From Pseudomonas asplenii (lineage in GTDB: Bacteria; Pseudomonadota; Gammaproteobacteria; Pseudomonadales; Pseudomonadaceae), in NCBI RefSeq assembly GCF_900105475.1, contig NZ_LT629777.1:496001-560000 (forward strand): DNA of 64,000 nucleotides, given 5' to 3'. The notes beneath the pieces are model-generated. The model searched no databases, was not told the DNA's origin, and saw nothing but the letters and a program-made list of their open reading frames with translations. The position numbers were made by a program, and so were the translations under genes. Numbering within the stretch: the first letter of the stretch is position 1; each line of letters begins with the position of its first letter. Positions 36,261 through 45,655 of the stretch are shown piece by piece.

Positions 36261-38810
36261 ATGGTAACGCAATTCCGTAATTACATGGAAAATCTGCTTC
36301 TCTGGGTTACAGATCCAGAAGCAGCAAAACGCGCCTGGCGCGATCGCCGCACGCTGGCGATTCGCGAAGCGCTTGGTCCGCAACTGAGCGCGGATACTCG
36401 CGGCTGGCCGGTCGGTCAGATTCTGCATGACGATGTGATCGAGGCCCTCCCATCGGATCGTGCGTCCCTTACGCGCCGCGCCTTCTATGGCCGCGCTGCA
36501 TTCCACGCGGGCGCTCGACTCCAGAAGCGCCTACGCGCCCGGAATTTCGCGCTGAGCGTCGGTGCGCTCTTCCTGGTATCCGCTACGGCCTACCTCTTGG
36601 GTCACAACGGTTCCAGCCTCGCCTGGCAATGGGGTTCGATCGCTGCCGGTCTCTGCATCGCTGTGGCGGGGGGGTACATTTTCCGTTGCTCGCTCGGTCT
36701 GACGCCTGCGGCTTGGCGCCTGATGGTACCTGCCGGCCCGCTGCTGACTGAGGATGAAATTCAGGACGTGAAAGAGTTCGGCGCTCGCGTGTTGCTGCGC
36801 GTAACTCCGCCTCGGACGCCTGCCGATCTGGTGGGCTCGTATCGATCATGGACGTACGATCGCGACGGCAATCCTGTTGATGGCCAGATCGTGCCCGATG
36901 ACCTATCGGTGTCCTACTTGCGCAAAGCCCTGGTTGATGAGTCGATGCCAATGGCTGTCGCCGGAATCGCCATTCTGCTGGCCGGTCTATTCGTGGCTTC
37001 CGATTCCCTGAGCTGGTTCATCGCGCCGGTCGCCGCCGGCGGCGCTGCAGCTTGGTCGTTCCTGGCGATCTTCGATCTGTCCTCGATCGCTAAGACCAGA
37101 GCTGCGGCGGCCCGCGAGGCCCTGGCGGTCTCTGCCTATCCCAAACTCATTGAGCAGGAAGGTAAGAGCAAATTCGCGGACTTCGATCGCGCATTGAATG
37201 AACAGATCGAACGATCAATGAGCGAAAAGTCTTCGTTCATCAACCTGGGCACTGCAACTGATCTATTTGCTGAACGACGTGATCCGTATAGCCCCGCCCA
37301 AGCGGGCATGCCTTTCGGCCTGTCTGTGGGGGACCTTTCGACGCACATGCTTGTACTGGGCCAAACCGGGACCGGTAAAACGGCAGCGGTGATTCGGCCA
37401 GTGGTCTGGCAATGGCAAGAGGCAAAAGCAGGTGGCCTGCTGGTACTGGACGGCAAGGGTCAACTTCCGAAAGAGCTCGCCGGCCTGCCCGGTTACCGGG
37501 TTATCAGCCCAGAATCGTCGAACTTCAACGCCATCCAGAATCTCCAGCCGGATGAAGTCGCCGATACTCTTTTCCAGCTATTCAGCTCCGATAAAGGTAA
37601 TGCGGGCGACGTTTCGGGCAGCGAGTGGGAGCAATTCGCCCGTGAGTTGCTGCGCAGCACGGCGAAAGTTCTGGCCCTCATGAATGCCTTGGAGCCGGTC
37701 GAGTGGCCATGGAATCTCAGCTCAATCTACAAACTCGCATTCGAGCCAAGTAGCCGTGATCGAGCAAAAGAACTGATCGAAGGCGATTGCATGCATCTTC
37801 TCCCTGGACACCTGCATCGTGCTTATAACTCGTTCATGGTGCGCCACCTGCAGAAAGCCACCGAAACCCGTTCGTCCATCGAACTCAATTTGGAAACCTG
37901 GCTCGGTACTCTCATCAATGATCAAGAGCTTGGTGCGTGGGCTGACTGTGTTGAAGGTGTCGAGATCGAGGACTGCCTCTACGGCGCAATGATTGGGCTG
38001 GCTCTACCTGATACCCAGAGTGGCGTTGCCATTTCGGCGCTGGCTAAGCGTCGCTTCTATAGCGCGATCAAGCGCCGTGGCGACAACTGGAAAACCGAAG
38101 GTCAGGAGCCTGTGCTCCTGGTAGTCGACGAGGCACAGGATCTGGTTTCGCATGAAGAGCTGGCGATCCTGCCTAAAGCCCGCTCGCTCGGTCTGTGCGC
38201 GTTGTACTCGACTCAGGGCCTCGATGGTCTGCAGGTTGCACTGCAGGACGAGCAGGCCACGATCATGCTCCTAGATCAATATCGTTCTGTGGTGAGCATG
38301 CAAGTCGGCTCTGAGATGACCCTCGACTACGTTTCCCAGCGCCTGGGGGCTGCACCTCGCGTGGTGTTTTCTGAGGTCGCTGCGAACACAACTGATCCGG
38401 TGGCCACGGCAAACCTTTACGGCGCAAATGCGGGCGGTTACTCCACTGGAACCTTGGCTGCCAAAGCGCAGACATCAGACGAGATGATCAACGTGGGGCG
38501 TTCGTATAGTCATGTCGGCCAAGCGATTAGCACTGTCTCTGAGTTAGCGAAGAAGCTGGGCGCTGAACAGGCATGGCAGCAGCTGCCTGCCGCAATTCGT
38601 AGGGAGCGGCCGGCTGGCAGCGTAAAAATTGGCGAGATCCCGCTCGTGTCGCCGGAGGAGATCCGGTCGCTGACGATGAAAAAATTCACGGCCCTGGCTG
38701 CGGTGAATCGTTGCGGCACCGTCCGCCGCGCCCAGATCCGTCTCAATCCGATGTTCACATTCCCAACCGAGCAGCAAATTGAACAGCCCGCTGAGGAGGT
38801 AGCAGCATGA
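36261..38810 (+). CDS. Type IV coupling protein (TraD/VirD4-like ATPase)
   Basis: An 849-aa protein. The N-terminal part has two pairs of membrane helices (about 94-139 and 229-273). The ATPase domain has Walker A GQTGTGKTAAVIRP (about 366-379), LVLDGKGQLPKEL with the conserved coupling-protein loop, and Walker B LLVVDEAQDL (about 618-627). A helical tail follows. Coupling proteins recruit the relaxase-DNA complex to the secretion channel. Here no channel is encoded nearby, so a helper would be required. AAAGGA precedes the ATG. It overlaps the next gene by 4 nt. Confidence 0.87.
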   Translation: MVTQFRNYMENLLLWVTDPEAAKRAWRDRRTLAIREALGPQLSADTRGWPVGQILHDDVIEALPSDRASLTRRAFYGRAAFHAGARLQKRLRARNFALSVGALFLVSATAYLLGHNGSSLAWQWGSIAAGLCIAVAGGYIFRCSLGLTPAAWRLMVPAGPLLTEDEIQDVKEFGARVLLRVTPPRTPADLVGSYRSWTYDRDGNPVDGQIVPDDLSVSYLRKALVDESMPMAVAGIAILLAGLFVASDSLSWFIAPVAAGGAAAWSFLAIFDLSSIAKTRAAAAREALAVSAYPKLIEQEGKSKFADFDRALNEQIERSMSEKSSFINLGTATDLFAERRDPYSPAQAGMPFGLSVGDLSTHMLVLGQTGTGKTAAVIRPVVWQWQEAKAGGLLVLDGKGQLPKELAGLPGYRVISPESSNFNAIQNLQPDEVADTLFQLFSSDKGNAGDVSGSEWEQFARELLRSTAKVLALMNALEPVEWPWNLSSIYKLAFEPSSRDRAKELIEGDCMHLLPGHLHRAYNSFMVRHLQKATETRSSIELNLETWLGTLINDQELGAWADCVEGVEIEDCLYGAMIGLALPDTQSGVAISALAKRRFYSAIKRRGDNWKTEGQEPVLLVVDEAQDLVSHEELAILPKARSLGLCALYSTQGLDGLQVALQDEQATIMLLDQYRSVVSMQVGSEMTLDYVSQRLGAAPRVVFSEVAANTTDPVATANLYGANAGGYSTGTLAAKAQTSDEMINVGRSYSHVGQAISTVSELAKKLGAEQAWQQLPAAIRRERPAGSVKIGEIPLVSPEEIRSLTMKKFTALAAVNRCGTVRRAQIRLNPMFTFPTEQQIEQPAEEVAA

Positions 38811-39607
38811 AAAACTCTTCCGCACATCTCCTCTCCCAGCATGGCGACCTGCTCCAGGTCGGTTCGGTTATCGTCGGCGAGCCGCTACAACTCAAGTCTG
38901 GCCGGTTAATGAAAGCGATCGGTGTCGCGGCGCTCTGCATCGCAGTTGCCGCCGGCGCGGGGCACTTCACCCAAGGTGTTCGGGAAGAGTCTGCTCGTAT
39001 CGCTGCTGCCGAGAAGGCAAAGGCTGCACGGGGGGCCGAGGAAAAGCGCATTGCGGCCATCCAGGTGGTGGGCCTACAACAACGTCTGACGGCATTGCAA
39101 TCTCGGATCAGTTCTAAGCGTGATGCCTTACTGGAACGCTTCGGGCCGCTACTAGCCAATCGAGAAACAGATCCTGACGTGGATTATCTGCTTCAGCGCT
39201 ATCCAGCACCAATCAAGCCCCTTCAGGGCATTGATCCAGCTGCATTCGAGGTCTTCATCGAACTCGATCGCGACAGCTGGGTTGCGAATGGAACCAGTCC
39301 GAAACTGGATGAGCATTATCAAACCGAAAACGCAAAGATCCAGGAAGGCATGAACTACCTGGACAAAATCAACCGCGAGCTACTGCTGATTGCGCAAGGC
39401 ACAACGGCCACAGGCTCAAAAACTGAGACGCGGGAGCTGAAAGATCCCGCGTCCCAAGCGAAGCCGGCAGCTTCTCGCTCTATGCCGGCCGCGCCGGCAG
39501 CACCCGAGCCGCTCATGCCGCTGGAAACTTCAGCACCCGCGCCGGCGGCAAAGCCTCGCGCGGCGCCCACGGGCGTGCCTAGCAAGGTCCAGGTCCTGGA
39601 CTGGTAG
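38807..39607 (+). CDS. Membrane-anchored coiled-coil protein downstream of coupling protein
   Basis: A 266-aa protein. One transmembrane helix (IGVAALCIAVAAGAGHF, about 38-55) is followed by a coiled coil (about 58-105), a folded middle part and a Pro/Ala-rich tail (about 220-260). It overlaps the coupling-protein stop (ATGA), which suggests it works with it. No family recognised. It is the last gene of the operon. Confidence 0.7.
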   Translation: MKNSSAHLLSQHGDLLQVGSVIVGEPLQLKSGRLMKAIGVAALCIAVAAGAGHFTQGVREESARIAAAEKAKAARGAEEKRIAAIQVVGLQQRLTALQSRISSKRDALLERFGPLLANRETDPDVDYLLQRYPAPIKPLQGIDPAAFEVFIELDRDSWVANGTSPKLDEHYQTENAKIQEGMNYLDKINRELLLIAQGTTATGSKTETRELKDPASQAKPAASRSMPAAPAAPEPLMPLETSAPAPAAKPRAAPTGVPSKVQVLDW

Positions 39608-39770
39608 TCTTGTCGGCTCGCGCCTTAAAGGATCCCAGCCTCGGCCGGGATCTTTATGCCCGCTGCGCGGGCCGAGCCCAGAAGGGAAGACGGTGAGCGC
39701 CGGGCGGGACATGTCCTTGCGCACCAGGGGGAGGCTTTGAAGGATTGCTGGTAAATTCGGCGCCAGAAAC

Positions 39771-39800
39771 GAAAAAACCACCGTGAGGTGGTTTCTTCGT
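39771..39800. terminator. Intrinsic terminator after transfer operon
   Basis: An 8-bp stem AAACCACC / GGTGGTTT with a 4-nt loop and A/T tracts on both sides, 165 bp after the operon end. A weaker hairpin with GGATCCC and GGGATC lies at about 39630-39655. Confidence 0.65.
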
Positions 39801-39904
39801 TAAGCACTTTCATATGTCCGCGGGTGGAGGCTTTCGCCCTCGTTTCCCTCGGCTACTGGATTCAATCTAAGGATATTCGCGGTTGTCGTCAATGCTTGCT
39901 CAAC

Positions 39905-40393
39905 CTATCGCGCCTCGATTGCGAATCTGCTCAGTAGCTGGACCATTTGCTCCTGGTACTCGCTGTACTCGTCCAGGAGCACTGGGTCGCCGGCTAACCC
40001 TGGTAAATAATCAGGCCCGTACTCAGCCGCAAGAGCACCTTGAAGCATCCAGTCCAGATACAAGGGGCGCAGCACCCTCTCAGCCAGCCCGGGTTTGCCG
40101 TGCGCCCAATAGAATCGATGCTCGGGGGTAGAGACGAAAGCGCAGCCTTTCGCCCATGCAACATAGTCAACTTCCCAGTAAATTCCGATCGCATCAAGGT
40201 GGATCGCGAACCAAAGTGAACCACTGGGTTCTTTCGATGCCTTGGCTCTCCAGGATTGCGGGTAGGCGTTGCAGGCCAAGCCGGCGAAAGCAGAGCCCGG
40301 GTAGTAGACCATTCGATCACGGCCGATCTGCAAAACGGGCACGGTGTTAACTATGTGATCTACTACGAGATCAGATAAGTGAGGGGGGATCAT
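39905..40393 (-). CDS. Hypothetical protein
   Basis: A 162-aa, aromatic-rich soluble protein (GSLWFAIHLDAIGIYWEVDYVAW is typical). No signal peptide or recognised domain. It is convergent with the transfer operon. The start ATG at 40393 lacks a strong ribosome site, so the 5' end is uncertain. Confidence 0.55.
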   Translation of the reverse strand: MIPPHLSDLVVDHIVNTVPVLQIGRDRMVYYPGSAFAGLACNAYPQSWRAKASKEPSGSLWFAIHLDAIGIYWEVDYVAWAKGCAFVSTPEHRFYWAHGKPGLAERVLRPLYLDWMLQGALAAEYGPDYLPGLAGDPVLLDEYSEYQEQMVQLLSRFAIEAR

Positions 40394-40597
40394 GGTAACG
40401 ACCTTAGAGTTTCACAAGGTTGACAATGACTACAAGCTAGGTGATCTTACGCTGGAGCACCCGGTAGGTGCTTGCCGACCCGAATTGGCATAGCCTAGTG
40501 CAACTACCTGAACTTCACTCCTGAAATGCTTGTGCATCTCAACCAGCTGATTTCTCTGATCGGGTCCTGGAAATCCTCACTGGAAGGAGATTCACCG

Positions 40598-41221
40598 ATG
40601 AGCATTTCTATTTCTTTGGCAGACATCGCCACCGCAAAAAAGATGGCCAAGCAATCAAAGGCCATGCTACCTCACCTGACTTACAATCAAAGACTGAATG
40701 AGGCTGCAAAGGATTTTTTCAAGCTGCGGAATTATCACGAACTCGTACAGTTGCGTGGGGCTACGATTATGTCTCATGTCAAAATATGCGACAGCATAGG
40801 AAGCTGCGCCTACTGCGGCTTTACGTTCGCTCCAGACCTCCACGAAGATGTATCCCTCCATCAAGAGCATCATGATCAGTACGAAGCGGCAGTCACTGCC
40901 CTCGGCTACAAACCAGACTTGCACAGAGAGCGAGAACAAATGAAGAGCGATGGTTACTCCGCTGCATATAGTGGAAAAACTATCGAAGATCGTGTTGAAG
41001 GAGCTCTTGCAGCAATGAAGGGGCAGTTCGACCGTTCACTTGAATACGCCATTCATGGTGAATATTGGAAGGAACATCCTTCTTTCGGAAGCTTCGTCGC
41101 TATGATGAGTAACCACTACTACCATTTTGCCGACGATACAAAGGCCGAGCTAGCTCGGCGCTTTGGCGTAATTCATGGTGAAATAGGCGAAGAAAGGGCT
41201 TACTGGCGGCCACAACGGTAA
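40598..41221 (+). CDS. Hypothetical protein with metal-binding cysteine/histidine cluster
   Basis: A 207-aa protein. Residues 6-50 (LADIATAKKMAKQSKAMLP...NYHELVQL) resemble the short helical domain found in glyoxalase-superfamily-associated island proteins. A CAYCGF knuckle (about 68-73) is followed by HEDVSLHQEHH, a possible metal site. AAGGAG lies 8 nt before the ATG. Role unknown. It stands alone between the two membrane-gene clusters. Confidence 0.6.
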   Translation: MSISISLADIATAKKMAKQSKAMLPHLTYNQRLNEAAKDFFKLRNYHELVQLRGATIMSHVKICDSIGSCAYCGFTFAPDLHEDVSLHQEHHDQYEAAVTALGYKPDLHREREQMKSDGYSAAYSGKTIEDRVEGALAAMKGQFDRSLEYAIHGEYWKEHPSFGSFVAMMSNHYYHFADDTKAELARRFGVIHGEIGEERAYWRPQR

Positions 41222-41264
41222 GTTACAGATATAAGCAAATCAAACTACAGCAATAATAACTTCA

Positions 41265-43451
41265 TTATTCGCCGCCACCTTGAGGAGGCGGCTGTCTTCC
41301 TGGTGGATTGATCATTCGACTGATAGAGCCCGTCAGAATCTGGCGGGTACTCATCGAAAGCCCACCCATGATTCCTTGCATGCTGTTCTCGTACGGATTC
41401 AGGCCTGGCTCAGAAAGGCTTATCATGTTGAGGACACTGCGGGGGAAACTTGTGATTAGTTGAGCACTGGTGACGACCACGTTCCATGACAGCAAGATGA
41501 TGACTATGACCATCAGCAAGCCACCAATCAGGATCCCGCCTAGGCTTTCCAATGGGCGCCCGACTTCAGCCACGCCTGGATCAAACATGCCCCAGAGTCC
41601 CATGGCCATCGCCTGGACCATCGCCAGACCGACTGCGCTGATCACGATCGCTGCTGCCAGCCCCCCCACGGCCAAAGCAGGATAGAGGAAGATGAAAATG
41701 AAGGCGTTATACCCTTTCGCCGACAGCTGGGAGGTGTGCTCTTCGCCTTTCGGTGCGGCCATACCAGCCGACCAGAGCGTCACTCCGAAAAACGTCGTCG
41801 CAACTGCGACGAGCCAGCTAATTGCCCCCATCAGTCCATAGATCGCGAAAAGCAGAGGCATCACGTAACCGAGCAACCCGCCGGAGATAATCATTACTCC
41901 GCCGATTGCTTTTGGCAGCGTCCCATCGGTGATTGAGCTCAAACCTGGAATATATTGGGCTATCGTCCCACCCGCAAAAAAGCCAATGCCAGTGCCAACG
42001 AGTGAGCGTCCCCAGGCCGCGATGTTGTGGATATTCTGATTCGAGGGCCCGGTCGTGGACTTGAGGATGTCGAGCGAAAAAACTCTAGCCAGCAGCGACT
42101 TTTCAGAACCAGTATTACCAGGTTGAAGTTGAGCCAGGGCTTCATTCTCGACCAGCTTTGATAAGTCGTCACCTGGCGTCAGCGTAGACAATGCCGACTT
42201 TGGCATCATCTGAGCTGTAGCTCCTTCCGAGTAGCTCGCGGCACGAGAGAAGTCACTCGCTGCGCGCAGCACGAAAGTGCCACCAAGCATCCAACCCCAA
42301 TTTTTTACTTCATTAAAATACTCCTCACTGCGAGCAGCCTGGTCGGTAGCAATTGTGGTGGCGATGGTTTGCTCAACCACTTTTTTGTACCAGTCCGCGG
42401 ACTGACTAGCCCATGTGATGCTGTCTTCAAAAAACTTCTTCGCGTCCCCTGCCCCCACAGCCCCGTCTCGGGCCGAAATTGCCTGCTGGACGGCATGCTC
42501 AACCAGACCGATCCAGATTTGACGCTGAGCTGAGGCTATACCGGCCTCAATAGAGGCAGCGTTGTTTTTCTTGACCTGTGCGTACTCATCGCTGCAAGTC
42601 ATTGAAGACAACCAGCCGGCTTGGCAAAACCACCCCTCGGTTTCCATCTCCCTTTCGACCGTGCCAGTAACAGCGTCCGGTTCGATCAGTCCCTGGACAC
42701 CCATGCTGGCAGCTCGGGCCAATTCGTCACTCGGCGGGATTAACGGTATCTGCAAAGATCGGCCAGCGTTTGCGATATACACGTCTGCAGCAGCCGTTTC
42801 AGTCGAGCCTGCAGCGGGATATTTACTGCCGTAAACCTGATTCCATCTGATTTTCAGAGCCTCTTCCGCAAGGTCGCGACTCGAAAGCGAGATCATCTGA
42901 TCGTTAGGATCTCGAAAAATCTTTAGACCGGCGAGTTGAACCGCTGAGATTTTCCAGCTGTTTAACATGTCCAAAGCGACTTTCGCGTCAACTTCAACTC
43001 GAAATTTCGGATCGCTAAACAGGTTATGGCGATGCATAAGCTCAAAAGCATTGTGCTGCATAGTGTCGCCAAATTCTGCCGCAGACTTGGAGATACCTGC
43101 GACAAGTGCGTGTCCCGGCGTCAAAGTGATCGGAATTCCGCCAGCACTAGAGACAGGGATAACTGGTGCAATTAAAGACAAGGCGACGATGACCCGCAGC
43201 GGGTAGAAAAACGCCTCGTTTCCATCTTTTGCACCGAAAAAATTACCGTTGTTTTTGAGTCGAAAAATACCTAGAAACATGGCCCAGGCCGCAAGAGCGC
43301 CGAACATCGCGAGGCCAAGTGTTGCGAATGCGGACGCAAAAATTGTCAGTGGTGTTACGTCTTGGGCAACGAAATCAGTAACTTCTGACGGGTGAAATAT
43401 CCAACGCCCAAACATCCAGGACAAAACCAGCTGTGAAAAACTGTTCATCAC
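41265..43451 (-). CDS. DotA/TraY-like conjugal transfer membrane protein
   Basis: A 728-aa polytopic inner-membrane protein. Helices are at both ends (about 33-65, 85-105, then several between about 495 and 680), with a large periplasmic loop of about 350 residues. This architecture and motifs such as FYPLRVIVALSLIAPVIP and the late Gly-rich helices match DotA of Legionella and TraY of IncI plasmids. TraY is a component of the type IVB system and the target of entry exclusion. No other type IVB core gene is present in the window. The start overlaps the upstream stop (ATGA). Confidence 0.78.
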   Translation of the reverse strand: MMNSFSQLVLSWMFGRWIFHPSEVTDFVAQDVTPLTIFASAFATLGLAMFGALAAWAMFLGIFRLKNNGNFFGAKDGNEAFFYPLRVIVALSLIAPVIPVSSAGGIPITLTPGHALVAGISKSAAEFGDTMQHNAFELMHRHNLFSDPKFRVEVDAKVALDMLNSWKISAVQLAGLKIFRDPNDQMISLSSRDLAEEALKIRWNQVYGSKYPAAGSTETAAADVYIANAGRSLQIPLIPPSDELARAASMGVQGLIEPDAVTGTVEREMETEGWFCQAGWLSSMTCSDEYAQVKKNNAASIEAGIASAQRQIWIGLVEHAVQQAISARDGAVGAGDAKKFFEDSITWASQSADWYKKVVEQTIATTIATDQAARSEEYFNEVKNWGWMLGGTFVLRAASDFSRAASYSEGATAQMMPKSALSTLTPGDDLSKLVENEALAQLQPGNTGSEKSLLARVFSLDILKSTTGPSNQNIHNIAAWGRSLVGTGIGFFAGGTIAQYIPGLSSITDGTLPKAIGGVMIISGGLLGYVMPLLFAIYGLMGAISWLVAVATTFFGVTLWSAGMAAPKGEEHTSQLSAKGYNAFIFIFLYPALAVGGLAAAIVISAVGLAMVQAMAMGLWGMFDPGVAEVGRPLESLGGILIGGLLMVIVIILLSWNVVVTSAQLITSFPRSVLNMISLSEPGLNPYENSMQGIMGGLSMSTRQILTGSISRMINPPGRQPPPQGGGE

Positions 43452-43978
43452 TTAGCCCTCATCCGTACTTGGTAATCAGCCGGCAATTTTTTACCGACCA
43501 GCAAACTCGGATTACGGATAACATCCCTCATAAATTTAATTACTGGTGGAGCGCTTTGCGAATAGGCCATGTTCACGCGATATGCATTTTGGAAAAGCAT
43601 CATGCACACCATGTTCAGAAAGGCCAAATTTGCAAAAATCACCAGACTACCTCGGTCCCAACTTGCAACCAAATTGCCGAGCACCCCAGCTATGCCGAGA
43701 ACAAGAATCGCGTTCACGAATAAAAGTGACTTATAGGCACGCCGCAATGAATCATTAGTAATTGTGCAATCTGTGCACATTTTATCCCAGAGCAGGCGGT
43801 CATCAGTTTCCGCCAGTTCACGATCAGTTTTCGCCTGGTCACGAATAGCCTTGAACCAGCGGTAACCCCCTTTAATAAAGTAGATCGGCAAGCTAACTGA
43901 ATATTTCAGCTCGCGTGCAGCATTCTTCGTCTGGCTGTAGCCGGTCAAATAACCTGCGACTGTTTTGAGCTTACTCAT
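43448..43978 (-). CDS. Inner-membrane protein paired with the TraY-like protein
   Basis: A 176-aa protein with two central transmembrane helices (about 90-140; FVNAILVLGIAGVLGNLV and LVIFANLAFLNMVCMML). In IncI plasmid R64 a similar-sized membrane protein (its TraX) is encoded directly before traY. Equivalence is inferred from position and topology only. ATG at 43978 overlaps the previous gene by 8 nt. Confidence 0.65.
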   Translation of the reverse strand: MSKLKTVAGYLTGYSQTKNAARELKYSVSLPIYFIKGGYRWFKAIRDQAKTDRELAETDDRLLWDKMCTDCTITNDSLRRAYKSLLFVNAILVLGIAGVLGNLVASWDRGSLVIFANLAFLNMVCMMLFQNAYRVNMAYSQSAPPVIKFMRDVIRNPSLLVGKKLPADYQVRMRAK

Positions 43979-44156
43979 GATCAGCCTCTCTGGTATAAAC
44001 TGGTGGAACTGGAACCGGCGGAACCTGTATGTCAGCGAATGTATTTGGGTGAGGTATTGGTGTCGCTTCACGCCCTGGAACAACAAGGCCAAAGTAGATA
44101 ATTAAGCCAATCCCAATCGCCCGCGGAATTATCACTGAGGCCTCTTTAAGCAGCAT
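43971..44156 (-). CDS. Small single-span membrane protein
   Basis: A 61-aa protein with one transmembrane helix (IIPRAIGIGLIIYFGLVV) and a proline-rich tail (VPPVPVPPVYT). AGGAG lies 7-8 nt before the ATG. It overlaps both neighbours, so it is coupled to the TraY-like operon. Confidence 0.6.
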   Translation of the reverse strand: MLLKEASVIIPRAIGIGLIIYFGLVVPGREATPIPHPNTFADIQVPPVPVPPVYTREADHE

Positions 44157-44313
44157 TTTTAATCTCCTCACCTAAGATTATTTCTACAGTCCCAGCCAGG
44201 GCCGCTATTACGTGAGCGTCGTGCTCACAGATTTCAGGTAATTCGCCCGCCTTGACTTGGATCTCACGGAGAGCAGCCAAAGCGCGGTTAAGTTTATCCG
44301 CTGTAATGCTCAT
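44146..44313 (-). CDS. Very small hypothetical protein heading the TraY-like operon
   Basis: A 55-aa helical protein (MSITADKLNRALAALREIQ ... ILGEEIKNAA) with AAAGGA before the ATG at 44313 and an 11-nt overlap with the following gene. It is too short for routine gene calling, but the ribosome site and overlap support it. No known domain. Confidence 0.6.
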   Translation of the reverse strand: MSITADKLNRALAALREIQVKAGELPEICEHDAHVIAALAGTVEIILGEEIKNAA

Positions 44314-44508
44314 ACTCTTTCCTTTCGAATTTCTAATGCTAAATTTTAAGAGCCGGCACCAAAACCTTCCAATTGCATATTTCTAATCAGGCAAATATTT
44401 TTGCAATTCCGTCAGCATATAATAATCAAACACGAAGAAGAATTTAGCGCCCACAACCCTCAAACTAATAGCTATAAACTATGGCTTGATTATTTATATC
44501 CCACCCAC

Positions 44509-44531
44509 AAAAAACCCCCTCATTGAGGGGG
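44509..44531 (-). terminator. Intrinsic terminator after the 44.5-46.3 kb operon
   Basis: ACCCCCT / AGGGGGT stem with a 5-nt loop, followed on the minus strand by TTTTTTG, 18 bp past the stop of the lipoprotein gene. It would separate that unit from the downstream TraY-like unit. Confidence 0.8.
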
Positions 44532-44548
44532 TAATTTGCGAAGTTTGA

Positions 44549-44974
44549 TCAGTACCGGCGAAGTATTCCGGTCATCTCGTTATAGAACTCCTGGGGATGC
44601 TCACCATGGGTCTCAATATCCTTCTCAGCTACATATGCCCGCCAAGTGCCATTCTCAAAGACAAACTTAAATCCATCAGTGCTTGCTGTTCGGCGATTGA
44701 CGCCACCGTAGTTGTCAATGGGACGGACTTTTTCGACGCCATCGACGACCAAGGATAAATAGCCGGTGTCTGGATTGCTTTTCTCATTCCAGAAGGTCAG
44801 TTCGATTTTTTTTGCCTTGGGTGTGCCGAGTGCATCCTCCAGATATTGCGAGGCTTTCGCACTGTAAACTGCGTCAGTAGTCGCAGCTTTCGGCATGACC
44901 TGATTCAACTTCTGTTCGCCACACCCAACCAGGGCGACCAGAGCCAGCACTAGTATGGCGATTTTGATTTTCAT
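44549..44974 (-). CDS. Small hypothetical lipoprotein
   Basis: A 141-aa protein with the lipoprotein signal MKIKIAILVLALVALVGC (Cys near 18). The mature part is beta-rich and ends in EFYNEMTGILRRY. No family recognised. ATG at 44974 is chosen because the signal peptide starts there; upstream in-frame sequence overlaps another gene. It is the last gene of a four-gene unit. Confidence 0.65.
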   Translation of the reverse strand: MKIKIAILVLALVALVGCGEQKLNQVMPKAATTDAVYSAKASQYLEDALGTPKAKKIELTFWNEKSNPDTGYLSLVVDGVEKVRPIDNYGGVNRRTASTDGFKFVFENGTWRAYVAEKDIETHGEHPQEFYNEMTGILRRY

Positions 44975-45036
44975 GATTTCAGTCCTCTTTACTTCGCAAT
45001 TTTCAACCGGATCGCATGATTTGTGTATCAGCGGGC

Positions 45037-45369
45037 TCATTGCTTGATCAGCTGAGGAGTGAGCAAGGCCAAGTAAGCGGCTGCAGTCACGTACAGCATG
45101 CCCAGGACAGCAGATCCAGATGTCGTTTGACCGGTGTGAGCGGCGTACGTCAGGCCGGCGATCGCAAACGGCCAGGTCATCGCTGCAGCGCCGCAACCGA
45201 ACACCAGAGCAAACATCACGAGAGCGGCGAGCCAGCGGAAACCAGGGATCGAAACATCACGACCAAAGTCGACACAGGCCTCCAGGCCGGCGACCAGAAA
45301 GCGCACTGGACTGCGAGCGATCCGGCGAGCGGTCGTGAATCCGGGCCAGAAAATACTAAGTGTGTTCAT
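45037..45369 (-). CDS. Hypothetical integral membrane protein
   Basis: A 110-aa protein with about three transmembrane helices (about 44-65, 66-80 and 87-106). A positively charged N-terminal part should face the cytoplasm. No family recognised. It lies between two small genes of the OmpA-lipoprotein unit. Confidence 0.6.
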   Translation of the reverse strand: MNTLSIFWPGFTTARRIARSPVRFLVAGLEACVDFGRDVSIPGFRWLAALVMFALVFGCGAAAMTWPFAIAGLTYAAHTGQTTSGSAVLGMLYVTAAAYLALLTPQLIKQ

Positions 45370-45421
45370 CGTTTATCTCCCGCACCAGGTCCTGCTGCGC
45401 TTCGCGCCAGGCCTGGATCAT

Positions 45422-45655
45422 CTATTTAACCTCAACAGAGCCGTGATGCAGTTTTTCGCGTGTACCTGGAGCAAGCCGGATCCTCGTGCTGGAACCAATC
45501 TCGGCATATACGCCAATTTTGATCTTCAGTTCCTCAAGCTCCATCAGGTCAACAGCACCGGACTCAACCAACAGTGCGACCGCTTCCAGGTGCTCGCCCT
45601 GCATCAGGAGCAGGGCGACATCCAGGCTTGGCGGTGAAGCCAGGCGCAGGCTCAT
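45422..45655 (-). CDS. Small hypothetical protein downstream of OmpA-family gene
   Basis: A 77-aa acidic protein whose ATG overlaps the preceding stop (TAATG). It has an amphipathic helix (MQGEHLEAVALLVESG) and a beta-rich tail. The function is unknown. Confidence 0.55.
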   Translation of the reverse strand: MSLRLASPPSLDVALLLMQGEHLEAVALLVESGAVDLMELEELKIKIGVYAEIGSSTRIRLAPGTREKLHHGSVEVK

